From Pseudalkalibacillus sp051842935 (GTDB lineage Bacteria; Bacillota; Bacilli; Bacillales; Fictibacillaceae): a stretch of DNA of 64,000 bases. A program made the position numbers and the translations under genes. The notes under the pieces are model-generated. The model had not been told where the DNA came from. It did no database searches and was given only the letters and a program-made list of their open reading frames with translations. Position 1 is the stretch's first letter; the number at the start of each line of letters is the position of its first letter. Location of the stretch: the NCBI RefSeq assembly GCF_051842935.1, contig NZ_JBPXRR010000001.1:1240001-1304000 (forward strand), read 5' to 3'. Of the stretch, positions 1-7,733 are shown in pieces.

Positions 1-73
1 TTTCCTCCAAATCAAACAGATGATATGTGGATATTATACACTTGATGATGGGAATGTATGGATAATTCTGCAT

Positions 74-110
74 AAAAAAAGATCCGATTGTGATATCTTA
101 CAATCAGATC
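74..110 (-). terminator. rho-independent terminator, minus strand
   Basis: An 11-bp stem (81-91 with 100-110, one G-U pair) has an 8-nt loop and is followed on the minus strand by a run of seven T. It would end the transcript of the YjcZ-like gene. Bases 1-73 show no gene; the AGGAGG-like complement at the very left edge could be the ribosome binding site of a minus-strand gene lying outside the window. Confidence 0.75.
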
Positions 111-201
111 TAATGAGTTTGGCTGTTTTTGACATGCAAAAAAACACACTGGAGTAGTTTACACTTTAGTAGGCATTGAGCGAATTCACTTGAATCAGCG
201 A

Positions 202-405
202 TTAGTGGTCTTTACCTTTTCCCCCACCGGCACAGGCGCAACCGACGATGATCAAGAGAATGAATAAAACGACGATGATCGTGAATCCATGACCATATCC
301 ATCGCAGTATCCATCGTATCCATAACCATGGTGCATCGGATAACAATGATCATATCCGTAGTCCATTTCCTTTTTCTTAGGCATATATTTTTTCATCTTT
401 TCCAA
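202..405 (-). CDS. YjcZ-family small membrane protein
   Basis: This 67-residue protein has a charged start, a Gly/Tyr/His/Cys-rich middle (about residues 15-40) and one hydrophobic C-terminal segment (about 42-58) ending in Gly and Lys. The hydrophobic segment matches the conserved tail of the YjcZ / YhaL-type small proteins that are common in Bacillaceae and are often linked to sporulation or spores. The TTG start is chosen because GGAGGGG lies nine bases upstream; an ATG three codons later is also possible. The repeated GYGYDGY pattern resembles spore-coat-associated peptides. The molecular role is unknown. Family assignment is fairly secure, function is not. Confidence 0.8.
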   Translation of the reverse strand: MEKMKKYMPKKKEMDYGYDHCYPMHHGYGYDGYCDGYGHGFTIIVVLFILLIIVGCACAGGGKGKDH

Positions 406-533
406 CAGACTTCCCCTCCAAATTTGATATAATCTGTTCTGTCTTACTACAAAATATGTACAATTGCCTTATATGCAACGGGGACACTAGTGGAATTTTT
501 GTGTACAAACCTATTTTTTCGAGGTGTTTAGAA

Positions 534-1310
534 ATGATCATTACGACTGGTGGAAAAGCGAAAATCGAATTGAAACATCGGGCAAAAGAAGTCGGTAACG
601 AGCTAGGGATACCGTATGTGGATCGGCAGGATCGCTCGATTGATAAAATGATGGACCTCGTGGAAGACGGAATCATTGTCGTGCGAAGAGAAAGATTTCT
701 CTTTTATCCGAAAGGGTCTTCCAGTCCTGTATTCTTCCATCCGAATTCCTCGCTTTTCAGAATCAAACGATTGATGAGAGGAGAGGACGACCCTCTTGTA
801 CGAAATGCTCGATTGAGAGAAGGGATGTCCATTTTAGATTGTACATTGGGGTGGGCTTCGGACAGTATCGTTGCGAGCTTTGTAGTCGGAAAGAATGGTA
901 AAGTCGTCGGTATTGAAGGGAGTTCGACGATTGCTTTACTTACAACACTTGGCCTGAAAGTCTATGAAGATGAAAATCCTCTGATTTATGAAGCGATGCG
1001 TCGTGTTGAGGTGAAGGAGGGGGATCATCTGGATTATTTGCGGCAATGTCAAACAGATAGTTTTGATGTCGTCTATTTCGATCCGATGTTCGAGGAAACG
1101 ATCGTCACTTCAGATGGCATTGCACCGCTGAAGGACTTTGCAGTGTACGAACCGATTTCTGAAGAAATCATCGAAGAGGCAAAGCGGGTCGCTCGAGAGC
1201 GTGTCGTGTTGAAAGATCATTATAAGAGCAACCGATTCGCCCAATTCGGTTTCGATGTCGAAATTCGAAAGACCTCTGCCTTTCACTTCGGCCACATTAA
1301 AGTTAAATAA
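534..1310 (+). CDS. class I SAM-dependent methyltransferase, YpiP-like
   Basis: The 258-residue product begins at ATG 534, preceded by GAGGTG; an in-frame ATG at 456 lacks a ribosome binding site. The Rossmann motif I appears as LDCTLGWASDS near residue 102, followed by an acidic VVGIEGS strand end and YFDPMFEE, a DPP(F/Y)-like catalytic stretch. The overall shape resembles B. subtilis YpiP, a putative RNA or protein methyltransferase whose substrate is not known. It stands alone between a minus-strand gene and a leader region. Methyltransferase assignment is firm; substrate cannot be inferred from the sequence. Confidence 0.82.
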   Translation: MIITTGGKAKIELKHRAKEVGNELGIPYVDRQDRSIDKMMDLVEDGIIVVRRERFLFYPKGSSSPVFFHPNSSLFRIKRLMRGEDDPLVRNARLREGMSILDCTLGWASDSIVASFVVGKNGKVVGIEGSSTIALLTTLGLKVYEDENPLIYEAMRRVEVKEGDHLDYLRQCQTDSFDVVYFDPMFEETIVTSDGIAPLKDFAVYEPISEEIIEEAKRVARERVVLKDHYKSNRFAQFGFDVEIRKTSAFHFGHIKVK

Positions 1311-1407
1311 GCAATGAGTAGGCACTTGTTCAGAAACCGTTTACTTTTAGAGAAGGGTTCTTTATACTTGGTTTGTAGAGTACAAAATTTTGGAAGGAGT
1401 GGTATTG

Positions 1408-1491
1408 ATGAAATTCGTACAGCAGCAACAGCAATTCATCGTTCAACTACATATGGACCGAATTTCAGGTAGATACCACTTGGCGACGTAA
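1408..1491 (+). CDS. putative 27-aa leader peptide upstream of MFS exporter
   Basis: A 27-codon reading frame begins at ATG 1408 with a strong AAGGAG eight bases upstream. The peptide is rich in Gln (five in a row at residues 5-9) and ends His-Leu-Ala-Thr. It is followed by a rho-independent terminator (1531-1565) and then the MFS transporter gene. Translated leader plus terminator ahead of a drug exporter is the arrangement known from Firmicute resistance genes controlled by ribosome stalling. No homologue is recognised, so the peptide call rests on the ribosome binding site and position. Confidence 0.6.
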   Translation: MKFVQQQQQFIVQLHMDRISGRYHLAT

Positions 1492-1530
1492 CACGAACTT
1501 TGTTTTGAACGGGTGTTTTGTATACGTGTG

Positions 1531-1565
1531 AAGCTATGGGTGTTTTCTATCCCATGGCTTTTTTT
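1531..1565 (+). terminator. attenuator-type terminator in MFS leader
   Basis: A 10-bp stem (1531-1540 with 1551-1560, one G-U pair) and a 10-nt loop are followed by a run of T to 1565. It sits 39 bases after the leader peptide stop and 75 bases before the exporter start, so it lies inside the probable exporter transcript. A second pairing, ACTTGGCGA at 1478-1486 in the last leader codons with TCGCCAAGT at 1568-1576, would enclose the terminator in a larger fold. The alternative reading is a simple terminator for a small independent gene. Confidence 0.7.
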
Positions 1566-1640
1566 GTTCGCCAAGTTTTATGATACCAATGATTCAATGA
1601 TCAAATGTAGTCTTCCTCGTACTAACGCACATGCAGAAAG

Positions 1641-2966
1641 TTGGTAGAAAAAATGAAAGAAACATGGAGAGCTTACAAAGAAATGGACCGGAATGTCTGG
1701 ATCCGTTTCATCGGAGAGTCCATCAATGGAATTGCATTCATGATGTTGCTTCCTTTCTTGGCCTTATATTTGAAAGACCGGGTCGATCATATTTGGGAAG
1801 TCGGCATTGTCATGGGTGTCTCACCATTAGCATCCGTCTTCGGGACGATGATCGGTGGTCGTCTCGCAGACATTTACGGCCGGAAGCCGTTGATGGTTGG
1901 CTCAATGGCAGGAAATGCAGTCGTGATGCTTGGATTCGTCTGGTTTGACGGGTTTTGGGCGTTCGTTATCTTATCGTTGTTTTTAGGATTTTTCAATTCG
2001 TTGTTCCATCCTGCTGCCTCTGCAATGGTTGCGGATGTGACGGAGCCGGATAAACGGACAGAAGCATTCGGCCTTTTAAGGATGGGGCACAACATCGGTG
2101 CTGCCATCGGACCTTTAATCGGTGCTTCGGTCGTGCTTTTCTCGAAGCAGGTCATTTTTATGGTTTCTGCGGTGAGCATGTTCTTCTATGCGCTCATCGT
2201 CTTGATCTGGATCCGGGAAAGCTTACCGAAATCTGAGAAAAAAGAAACTCTTGAGGAAGCTTCTCAGAAAGAAGAGAAGCAAGATCTTCCGAGCCCATTC
2301 CAAGTGATTTTACGAGACAAGTTATTGTTCATCTTCATCATCACTGGAGTCGTCATTTCGATGTCGTTCACGCAAACGGAAGGGATGCTGCCGCTCCACT
2401 TCGATCAAACGTTGCCGAACTTGACAGATGCACAGAATCCGTTCACTTACATGCTTGCGTTCAACGGATTGCTCGTCGTCTTGTTCCAGTTTCCGATCTC
2501 ACGATGGGCAGGGAACCGGGCAATCGGAAAAGTGATGCTTTATGGCTGTATCTTGTTTGGATTCGGACTTCTCGCAGTCGGTTGGCTTCCACAAGCGTTC
2601 ACTGCCATCGGAACAAGTTACTGGGCGATCATGCTCATATTCCTTGCGATTTATGGCATTTACACATTAGGTGAGATGCTCATGTCACCTGTACAAATGA
2701 CATTCGTAGCCAATCTTGCACCGGAACACTTACGAGGAACCTATATGGGGGCTGCAGGTCTTCAATGGATTCTTGGTGGTGTAACCGGTCCATTGCTCGG
2801 AGGTTACTTGCTTGATCTGGGACTTGGAAACATCCTTTACACGATCCTGGGTATCGGCTGTATCATTGCAGGAATCATCTATCTTTCACTTGATCGTTGG
2901 GTAGATGACCGCCCGAGTGCAGAGTCTTCCGTCACTCAGGGAAATGTTTCGACTGTAAACCAATAA
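1641..2966 (+). CDS. MFS family multidrug-type exporter
   Basis: The product has about 437-441 residues and twelve hydrophobic segments. The loop between helices 2 and 3 carries GGRLADIYGRKPL, the signature of the major facilitator superfamily, and helix 5 carries the GHNIGAAIGPLIGA motif typical of drug:H+ antiporters (DHA1 type). It should act in the cytoplasmic membrane as a proton-driven exporter. Start is uncertain: TTG 1641 or ATG 1653, neither with a clear ribosome binding site. The upstream leader peptide and terminator suggest inducible expression. The C-terminal tail after residue 425 is hydrophilic. Substrate is unknown. Confidence 0.88.
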   Translation: MVEKMKETWRAYKEMDRNVWIRFIGESINGIAFMMLLPFLALYLKDRVDHIWEVGIVMGVSPLASVFGTMIGGRLADIYGRKPLMVGSMAGNAVVMLGFVWFDGFWAFVILSLFLGFFNSLFHPAASAMVADVTEPDKRTEAFGLLRMGHNIGAAIGPLIGASVVLFSKQVIFMVSAVSMFFYALIVLIWIRESLPKSEKKETLEEASQKEEKQDLPSPFQVILRDKLLFIFIITGVVISMSFTQTEGMLPLHFDQTLPNLTDAQNPFTYMLAFNGLLVVLFQFPISRWAGNRAIGKVMLYGCILFGFGLLAVGWLPQAFTAIGTSYWAIMLIFLAIYGIYTLGEMLMSPVQMTFVANLAPEHLRGTYMGAAGLQWILGGVTGPLLGGYLLDLGLGNILYTILGIGCIIAGIIYLSLDRWVDDRPSAESSVTQGNVSTVNQ

Positions 2967-2991
2967 GCTATGTTAAAATGAACACTAACCG

Positions 2992-3023
2992 ACCCTTACT
3001 CCCATTTTGGAGTAGGGGTTTCT
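2992..3023 (+). terminator. rho-independent terminator
   Basis: An 11-bp stem (2992-3002 with 3009-3019) has a 6-nt loop and is followed by T residues. It closes the MFS exporter unit. Confidence 0.8.
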
Positions 3024-3102
3024 TAATCGATGGCGAAATGATATTAGAAATGCTCTAACGACATCATCTACTTTCTAAAAGTTTGAAAAGGAGCGGTCAT
3101 TC

Positions 3103-4137
3103 ATGATTGATTTACGAAGTGACACGATAACAAAACCGACAGAAGAAATGCGAAGAGCGATGTATGAAGCAGAAGTTGGCGATGACGTATACGGAGAAGA
3201 CCCGACTGTCCAACGTCTTGAAGAGAAAGCGACTGAAATCCTTGGAAAAGAAGCAGCATTATTCGTGACGAGTGGCACGCAAGGGAACCAGATTGCCGTA
3301 CTTACTCATTGTCAGCCTGGGAACGAGGTATTGCTCGAGGAGGATGCTCACATTTTTTACTATGAAGGTGGAGCGATATCAGCATTTGCAGGCGTTCAGA
3401 CTAGAACAATCAAAGGCGAACGGGGTAAAATCCGACCAGACCTATTGAAAAATGCGGTGCGCGGTGACGATATCCATTTTCCTGAAACGGGATTGATCTG
3501 TATAGAAAACACGCACAATCGCGCAGGTGGTGCAATTGTACCGATCGAGAACATGAGAGAAGTTCATCAAGTCGCACAGGAACACAAGATTCCAGTCCAC
3601 CTCGATGGAGCTCGATTGTTCAATGCCGCTGCGGAATTGGAGTTACCTGTTTCTGCATTCACGGAACACACGACGACAGTACAGATCTGCCTTTCCAAAG
3701 GACTCGGTGCACCAGCTGGGTCCATCATCGCAGGCAGCAATGCATTCATACAACGAGCACGAAAATGGAGAAAACGTCTTGGAGGTGGACTCCGACAAGT
3801 CGGTGTTTTGGCGGCACCTGGTATGATTGCTATAACGAAGATGGCAGATCGACTTAAGGAAGATCATGTTCGAGCGAGGAATCTTGCGGAAGGGCTGAAA
3901 GCGATCGAAGAGTTGGAGATCGTCAACCAAGTGGATACGAATATTGTCGTTGCTGACATTGAAAATACGGGAAAATCGGTTGGACAATTGCTAGAGGACT
4001 TGAAGGCTCAAGGTATACTAGCGGTTCCATTCGGACCTACCACAATCCGCTTGACGACACACCATCACATCACTGATCGCGATATCAAACAAACGCTTCG
4101 AGTGTTCCATCAACTTTTACAGCCTGTGCAAAAATAA
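3103..4137 (+). CDS. ltaE: low-specificity L-threonine aldolase
   Basis: This 344-residue PLP enzyme cleaves threonine or allo-threonine to glycine and acetaldehyde. The N-terminus MIDLRSDTITKPT, the TSGTQGNQIA block near residue 57 and the HLDGARLFNAA block near 167 are hallmarks of the beta-eliminating lyase / threonine aldolase family; Lys199 in QICLSKGLGAP is the expected Schiff-base lysine. Length agrees with bacterial members. The ATG start has AAGGAG upstream. It forms its own transcription unit between two terminators. No oddities are visible. Confidence 0.95.
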   Translation: MIDLRSDTITKPTEEMRRAMYEAEVGDDVYGEDPTVQRLEEKATEILGKEAALFVTSGTQGNQIAVLTHCQPGNEVLLEEDAHIFYYEGGAISAFAGVQTRTIKGERGKIRPDLLKNAVRGDDIHFPETGLICIENTHNRAGGAIVPIENMREVHQVAQEHKIPVHLDGARLFNAAAELELPVSAFTEHTTTVQICLSKGLGAPAGSIIAGSNAFIQRARKWRKRLGGGLRQVGVLAAPGMIAITKMADRLKEDHVRARNLAEGLKAIEELEIVNQVDTNIVVADIENTGKSVGQLLEDLKAQGILAVPFGPTTIRLTTHHHITDRDIKQTLRVFHQLLQPVQK

Positions 4138-4159
4138 TGGACAAAAATTGAAATTAGTC

Positions 4160-4190
4160 AAAAAGAACTTGCCAAATGCAGGTTCTTTTT
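4160..4190 (+). terminator. rho-independent terminator
   Basis: A 13-bp stem (4160-4172 with 4178-4190, one G-U pair) with a 5-nt loop ends in five T, closing the threonine aldolase gene. Confidence 0.85.
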
Positions 4191-4257
4191 GCTAATATAT
4201 TATGTCGTAACTGGTGTTGTACCTGCAATACAATACTAATGAAATAGGTGATTCAAC

Positions 4258-5172
4258 ATGACAAAACCATATCGTGTTTTACTTTATTACAAGTACGTTC
4301 CGATTGAGAACGGAGAACAGTTTAAAGATGAACATTTGAAAATGTGTAAAGAGCTCGGTTTGAAAGGCCGTATCTTGGTAGCTGATGAAGGGATCAATGG
4401 TACACTTTCAGGTCCCGTTGAAAAAACGGATGCATACATCGAAGCTCTAACAAGCGATGAACGTTTTAAAGATACTGAGTTTAAAATAGATGAAGCAGAT
4501 GGACATGCGTTCAAAAAGATGCACGTCCGCTATCGTCCGGAACTTGTAAACTCTGGTGTCCTGAAAGAAATCAACCCGAATGTCACGACAGGAAAGCACT
4601 TGTCTCCTGAAGAGTTTTACGAAGCGATGAAACTGGATGATGTGATCATCATCGACGCTCGTAATGACTACGAATATGACATCGGACACTTCAGAGGAGC
4701 GATTCGTCCGGACATCCAAACATTCCGTGAATTACCGGATTGGATCAAAGAAAATCGTGAAAAATTCGAAGGCAAAAAGATCCTCACATATTGCACAGGC
4801 GGAATCCGTTGTGAGAAATTCTCAGGATTCTTAAAAGAAGAAGGATTTGAAGACGTAAACCAGTTACACGGTGGTATTATCAACTACAGCAAGAACCCGA
4901 AAACGCAGGGTCAACTTTACGACGGAAAATGTTACGTTTTCGATGAAAGAATTTCAGTGCCAATCAACCAGGTGGAGGAAAAGGTTGTCGGGAAATGTTA
5001 TTATTGTGGTAAGCCAGAGGATCGCTACGTTAATTGTGCGAACCCAGAGTGTAACCTACAGCACGTAGCATGTCCTGAGTGTGAAGAAGAGCATATGCGC
5101 TCTTGCTCAGACGAGTGCCGTGAACACCCACGCAACCGTTATAACAAAGCACAAGAAACTCAAGAAGCATAA
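4258..5172 (+). CDS. trhO: tRNA uridine(34) hydroxylase TrhO (copy 1)
   Basis: The 304-residue protein belongs to the rhodanese-fold TrhO/YceA/YbfQ family, which hydroxylates U34 of certain tRNAs as the first step of (m)cmo5U or mo5U formation. The N-terminal acylphosphatase-like part spans residues 5-95. The rhodanese part contains IIDARNDYEYDIGHF (about 131-145) and the active-site loop TYCTGGIRCEK with Cys179. A Cys-rich tail (about 243-290, several CxxC pairs) looks like zinc binding. A second copy lies 4.8 kb downstream at 9064-9963. It is monocistronic with a strong terminator. Confidence 0.95.
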   Translation: MTKPYRVLLYYKYVPIENGEQFKDEHLKMCKELGLKGRILVADEGINGTLSGPVEKTDAYIEALTSDERFKDTEFKIDEADGHAFKKMHVRYRPELVNSGVLKEINPNVTTGKHLSPEEFYEAMKLDDVIIIDARNDYEYDIGHFRGAIRPDIQTFRELPDWIKENREKFEGKKILTYCTGGIRCEKFSGFLKEEGFEDVNQLHGGIINYSKNPKTQGQLYDGKCYVFDERISVPINQVEEKVVGKCYYCGKPEDRYVNCANPECNLQHVACPECEEEHMRSCSDECREHPRNRYNKAQETQEA

Positions 5173-5187
5173 ATCAAACGAACTAAG

Positions 5188-5217
5188 AAGCACTGCCATC
5201 CGTGGCAGTGCTTTTCT
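5188..5217 (+). terminator. rho-independent terminator
   Basis: A perfect 11-bp stem (5188-5198 with 5203-5213) with a TCCG tetraloop is followed by T residues and ends the first trhO copy. Confidence 0.9.
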
Positions 5218-5232
5218 AATGCTTCAGTCGTC

Positions 5233-5285
5233 CCAGGTACCGCTCGGCAACCGTTGATATCACTACGTTTGTGAGCGGTACCTGG
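5233..5285. repeat. palindromic intergenic element
   Basis: Two perfect 13-base arms, CCAGGTACCGCTC (5233-5245) and its reverse complement (5273-5285), flank a 27-base centre. Similarity continues a few bases outside the arms (cagtcg on the left, cactgtc on the right). It lacks a T tract and lies just after a functional terminator, so it looks like a REP- or MITE-type intergenic repeat rather than a terminator. Only one copy is seen in this window. Confidence 0.65.
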
Positions 5286-5375
5286 CACTGTCATCATTTT
5301 TTACTACCATTTGAATCTTCTTTACTACATAATCGTATATAGTAATGTAGGTTTGAGAAAAAGGGGGATATCACG

Positions 5376-5573
5376 ATGGAAGAGTTACAGATGATCCGCT
5401 GGGATTTGGTCATTCCGATCATCATCATTCAATTGATTTTGATTGTTGTCGCTTTAGTGGATCTAATCCGCCACAAAGAGACGAATGGTCCACGTTGGAT
5501 GTGGGTTTTGATAATTTTATTGGTAAACTTGTTCGGACCGATTTTATATTTCATTTTTGGAAGGAAGCAATAA
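5376..5573 (+). CDS. yxlE: YxlE-like PLDc_N membrane protein
   Basis: This 65-residue protein has two hydrophobic helices (about 12-31 and 41-61) around a basic linker, with the WVLIILLVNLFGPILYFI stretch typical of PLDc_N domains. B. subtilis YxlE has the same size and precedes the yxlF-yxlG transporter genes in the sigY operon, where YxlC/D/E hold back the sigma factor. Here the next gene starts two bases after its stop. No sigY, yxlC or yxlD precedes it, so its role as a SigY regulator may not apply; it may instead be a subunit or accessory of the ABC transporter. Confidence 0.82.
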   Translation: MEELQMIRWDLVIPIIIIQLILIVVALVDLIRHKETNGPRWMWVLIILLVNLFGPILYFIFGRKQ

Positions 5574-5575
5574 CG

Positions 5576-6484
5576 ATGTCCATGATTAACGTGAATCGTC
5601 TCAATAAACAGTTCGATGGGAAGCATGTCGTCAAGAATGTCAGTTTCGACCTTGAGCCAGGAAAGTGTGTTGCACTACTGGGACCGAATGGAGCGGGGAA
5701 AACGACGACACTCCGAATGCTCTCTGGTTTGATCCGGTCTACCTCTGGTTCAATTCAATTCGAAGAGTTGAAGGAATCGAAGGACATCCGCCAGCATATC
5801 GGTTATCTTCCGCAATATCCCGCTTTCCATGATTGGATGACTGGAAAAGAGTTTCTCGTCTATGTCGGGCAGCTCGCTAATTTAACGAAAAAGGAAGCGT
5901 CCACTCGTGCAGATGAGCTGTTGAAACTAGTGGGTATTATCGATGCGTCCGGTCAGAGGATCAGAAAATATTCGGGTGGAATGAAACAACGACTTGGTAT
6001 CGCTCAAGCGCTCATACATAGCCCGAAACTACTCCTACTGGATGAGCCTGTTTCAGCTCTTGATCCAATCGGGCGTAGGGAGGTCCTCACACTGATGGAC
6101 AGCTTAAAAGAACATACGACATTGCTGTTTTCGACCCATATCCTGAACGATGCGGAGGAAATTTGTAATGAGCTGCTTGTCATGCATCACGGTGAGATTC
6201 TAGAATCAGGTCCGATCCGCGAAGTACGTAACAGACATCAAGTGGAGAAAATCGATATTTGTTTTGCGAATGAAACCGCTGATTATCAGAATCTAATCAG
6301 CCAGCTTCCATCAGTCGAGCGAGTGGAAATGAATAAAGACTCTATTCATGTGTTCGTTCAAAATATGAATCAAGGCCGTGAAGAAATTTTAGATGCAGTT
6401 CAATTTAACAAATGGCCGCTGACAAAATTCGAAGTCGGAAAAACAACGCTTGAGGATATGTTCATGAAGGTGGTGCAGAAATGA
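5576..6484 (+). CDS. yxlF: ABC transporter ATP-binding protein YxlF-like
   Basis: The 302-residue ATPase has Walker A LLGPNGAGKTTTLR (near residue 36), signature YSGGMKQRLG, Walker B LLLLDEPVSALDP and the switch His in FSTHIL. The C-terminal 80 residues form the regulatory tail usual for ABC-2 type drug or lipid exporters. ATG 5576 is chosen because AAGGAAG precedes it; earlier in-frame starts would overlap yxlE heavily. Its stop overlaps the next gene (ATGA), showing translational coupling with the permease. Confidence 0.92.
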   Translation: MSMINVNRLNKQFDGKHVVKNVSFDLEPGKCVALLGPNGAGKTTTLRMLSGLIRSTSGSIQFEELKESKDIRQHIGYLPQYPAFHDWMTGKEFLVYVGQLANLTKKEASTRADELLKLVGIIDASGQRIRKYSGGMKQRLGIAQALIHSPKLLLLDEPVSALDPIGRREVLTLMDSLKEHTTLLFSTHILNDAEEICNELLVMHHGEILESGPIREVRNRHQVEKIDICFANETADYQNLISQLPSVERVEMNKDSIHVFVQNMNQGREEILDAVQFNKWPLTKFEVGKTTLEDMFMKVVQK

Positions 6485-7257
6485 GGCAGTGGGCAGCGGT
6501 TTTCAAGAGAGAAAATCTTGAATTATGGCGTAACTTCAAGTGGATTTGGGTACCGATCGTCTTCGTTTTGCTTGGTGTTATGGATCCAATCAGTACATAT
6601 TATTTGCCGAAAATCCTTGATGCTGTTGGGGGTATGCCGGACGGCGCAACCATCAACCTCCCCGAATTCCTGGCGGAAGACATCTTGATGGCAAGTCTTA
6701 GCCAGTTCAGCCAGCTCGGTGTTTTGATCATCGTTTTGATGACAATGGGTATGATCGCTCGTGAACGGCGTAGCGGAGTTGCAGAGTTGATCCTTGTGAA
6801 ACCGGTCAAATACAGTACGTACATCACCGCTAAATGGGCTGCAACGGTGTTACTCGTATGGGTATCACTGGCATGTGGCGTGTTGATGAGCTGGTATTAT
6901 ACAAGCGTATTGTTCGGAGAACTCTCGTTCAGCCAATTCATGCATACATTGCTGTTCTACAGCTTGTGGTTGATCCTCGTGGTGAGCATTTCCGTTTTCA
7001 TGAATACGCTCGTCAAAAATTCAGGCGTTGTAGCATTTTTGACGTTCATCACCATAATCGCATCAAGCATCCTGACAAACATATTCAATAAATATCTTGT
7101 ATGGAGCCCGAACCGTTTATCAGAATACATCATGGATACGTTGAACACCGGAGTGATCCCGACAGAGCTATGGGGGACGGCTGGCGTAACGCTGGTATTG
7201 GTCATCATGCTGTTGGTTGCTTCCATTTTTACATTGAAAAACAAAGAATTGGCTTGA
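6481..7257 (+). CDS. yxlG: ABC-2 type permease YxlG-like
   Basis: This 258-residue membrane protein has six predicted hydrophobic segments (about 22-40, 77-95, 117-137, 154-172, 180-200 and 234-252). The cytoplasmic MIARERRSGVAELILVKPV motif after helix 2 is characteristic of ABC-2 permeases. It overlaps the ATPase gene by four bases and should form the membrane half of the YxlFG exporter. The gene ends the operon; no clear terminator separates it from the following glutaredoxin-like gene, which has its own ribosome binding site. Confidence 0.88.
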   Translation: MRQWAAVFKRENLELWRNFKWIWVPIVFVLLGVMDPISTYYLPKILDAVGGMPDGATINLPEFLAEDILMASLSQFSQLGVLIIVLMTMGMIARERRSGVAELILVKPVKYSTYITAKWAATVLLVWVSLACGVLMSWYYTSVLFGELSFSQFMHTLLFYSLWLILVVSISVFMNTLVKNSGVVAFLTFITIIASSILTNIFNKYLVWSPNRLSEYIMDTLNTGVIPTELWGTAGVTLVLVIMLLVASIFTLKNKELA

Positions 7258-7323
7258 TGAAGCAAACTCTTTGATTATTTTCCTCCAACTTTGGTACCTT
7301 AAAAGTAAAGGAGTGAATGTACA

Positions 7324-7566
7324 ATGACACAACCAAACGTAATCGTTTATTCGCAGCCTTCCTGACCACCTTGTCATATGGTGAAAGAGTTTCTTTCACA
7401 GCATAATGTTGAGTTCACACAGTACAATGTGGCTGAAAATGCAGAAGCAAGAGACGAAATGATTGAGAAATACGATTCCATGTCAACACCGACAATCATC
7501 ATCGGTGATCAAGTGATTACAGGATTTGATCCAGATCAACTGACAAAACTATTGAACCTCGCGTAA
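7324..7566 (+). CDS. probable selenocysteine-containing glutaredoxin-like protein (UGA at codon 14)
   Basis: Reading from ATG 7324, with AAAGGAG upstream, gives MTQPNVIVYSQPS, then an in-frame TGA at 7363-7365, then PPCHMVKEFL and an uninterrupted frame to TAA 7566, 80 residues in all. The whole is a thioredoxin-fold glutaredoxin/NrdH-like protein: the first beta strand NVIVYSQ leads directly into S-U-P-P-C at the position of the family's CxxC, followed by the cis-proline stretch STPTIIIGDQVITGF and the C-terminal helix. The UGA replaces only the attacking redox cysteine. A hairpin fitting the bacterial SECIS rule follows (7381-7399). An ATG at 7378 would give a 62-residue protein without the first strand or active site, which makes no structural sense. 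Premature stop by mutation is the alternative; a second gene with the same pattern at 47742 argues against it. A strong terminator follows. Confidence 0.85.
7381..7399 (+). promoter_or_regulatory. candidate bacterial SECIS hairpin
   Basis: GTGAAAGA (7381-7388) pairs perfectly with TCTTTCAC (7392-7399) around the three-base loop GTT. The loop begins 23 bases after the in-frame UGA (7363-7365) and its first base is G. Published bacterial SECIS rules ask for a small apical loop with a G in its first two positions, 16-37 bases after the UGA, so this site fits. The stem is within coding sequence, as expected for bacteria. Confidence 0.65.
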
Positions 7567-7593
7567 AAAGACAGCTATCCTAGCTGTCTTTTT
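7565..7593 (+). terminator. rho-independent terminator
   Basis: A perfect 13-bp stem (7565-7577 with 7581-7593) with a three-base loop ends in five T. It overlaps the stop codon of the glutaredoxin-like gene, supporting that the frame is expressed to its end. Confidence 0.9.
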
Positions 7594-7733
7594 CATATGC
7601 AACCATAACAATATTATGTAGACTACAACACGCTGGAAAAACCTTCATCTATTTCCGCTAACCTCCTATTGAGACAGAAGTTAGGCTCCTTTTACAATAT
7701 AAAAGTAGTGTTTGACTAGGAGGTGCAACCCAT

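Noticed and set aside
1..73. Partial minus-strand gene at left edge
   Set aside because: Only a possible ribosome-binding complement is visible at bases 3-8; no coding part lies in the window.
7363..7365. Sequencing error or nonsense mutation in the glutaredoxin-like gene
   Set aside because: A second gene has UGA in the same type of redox position, and both are followed by suitable hairpins and intact frames; mutation is possible but much less likely.
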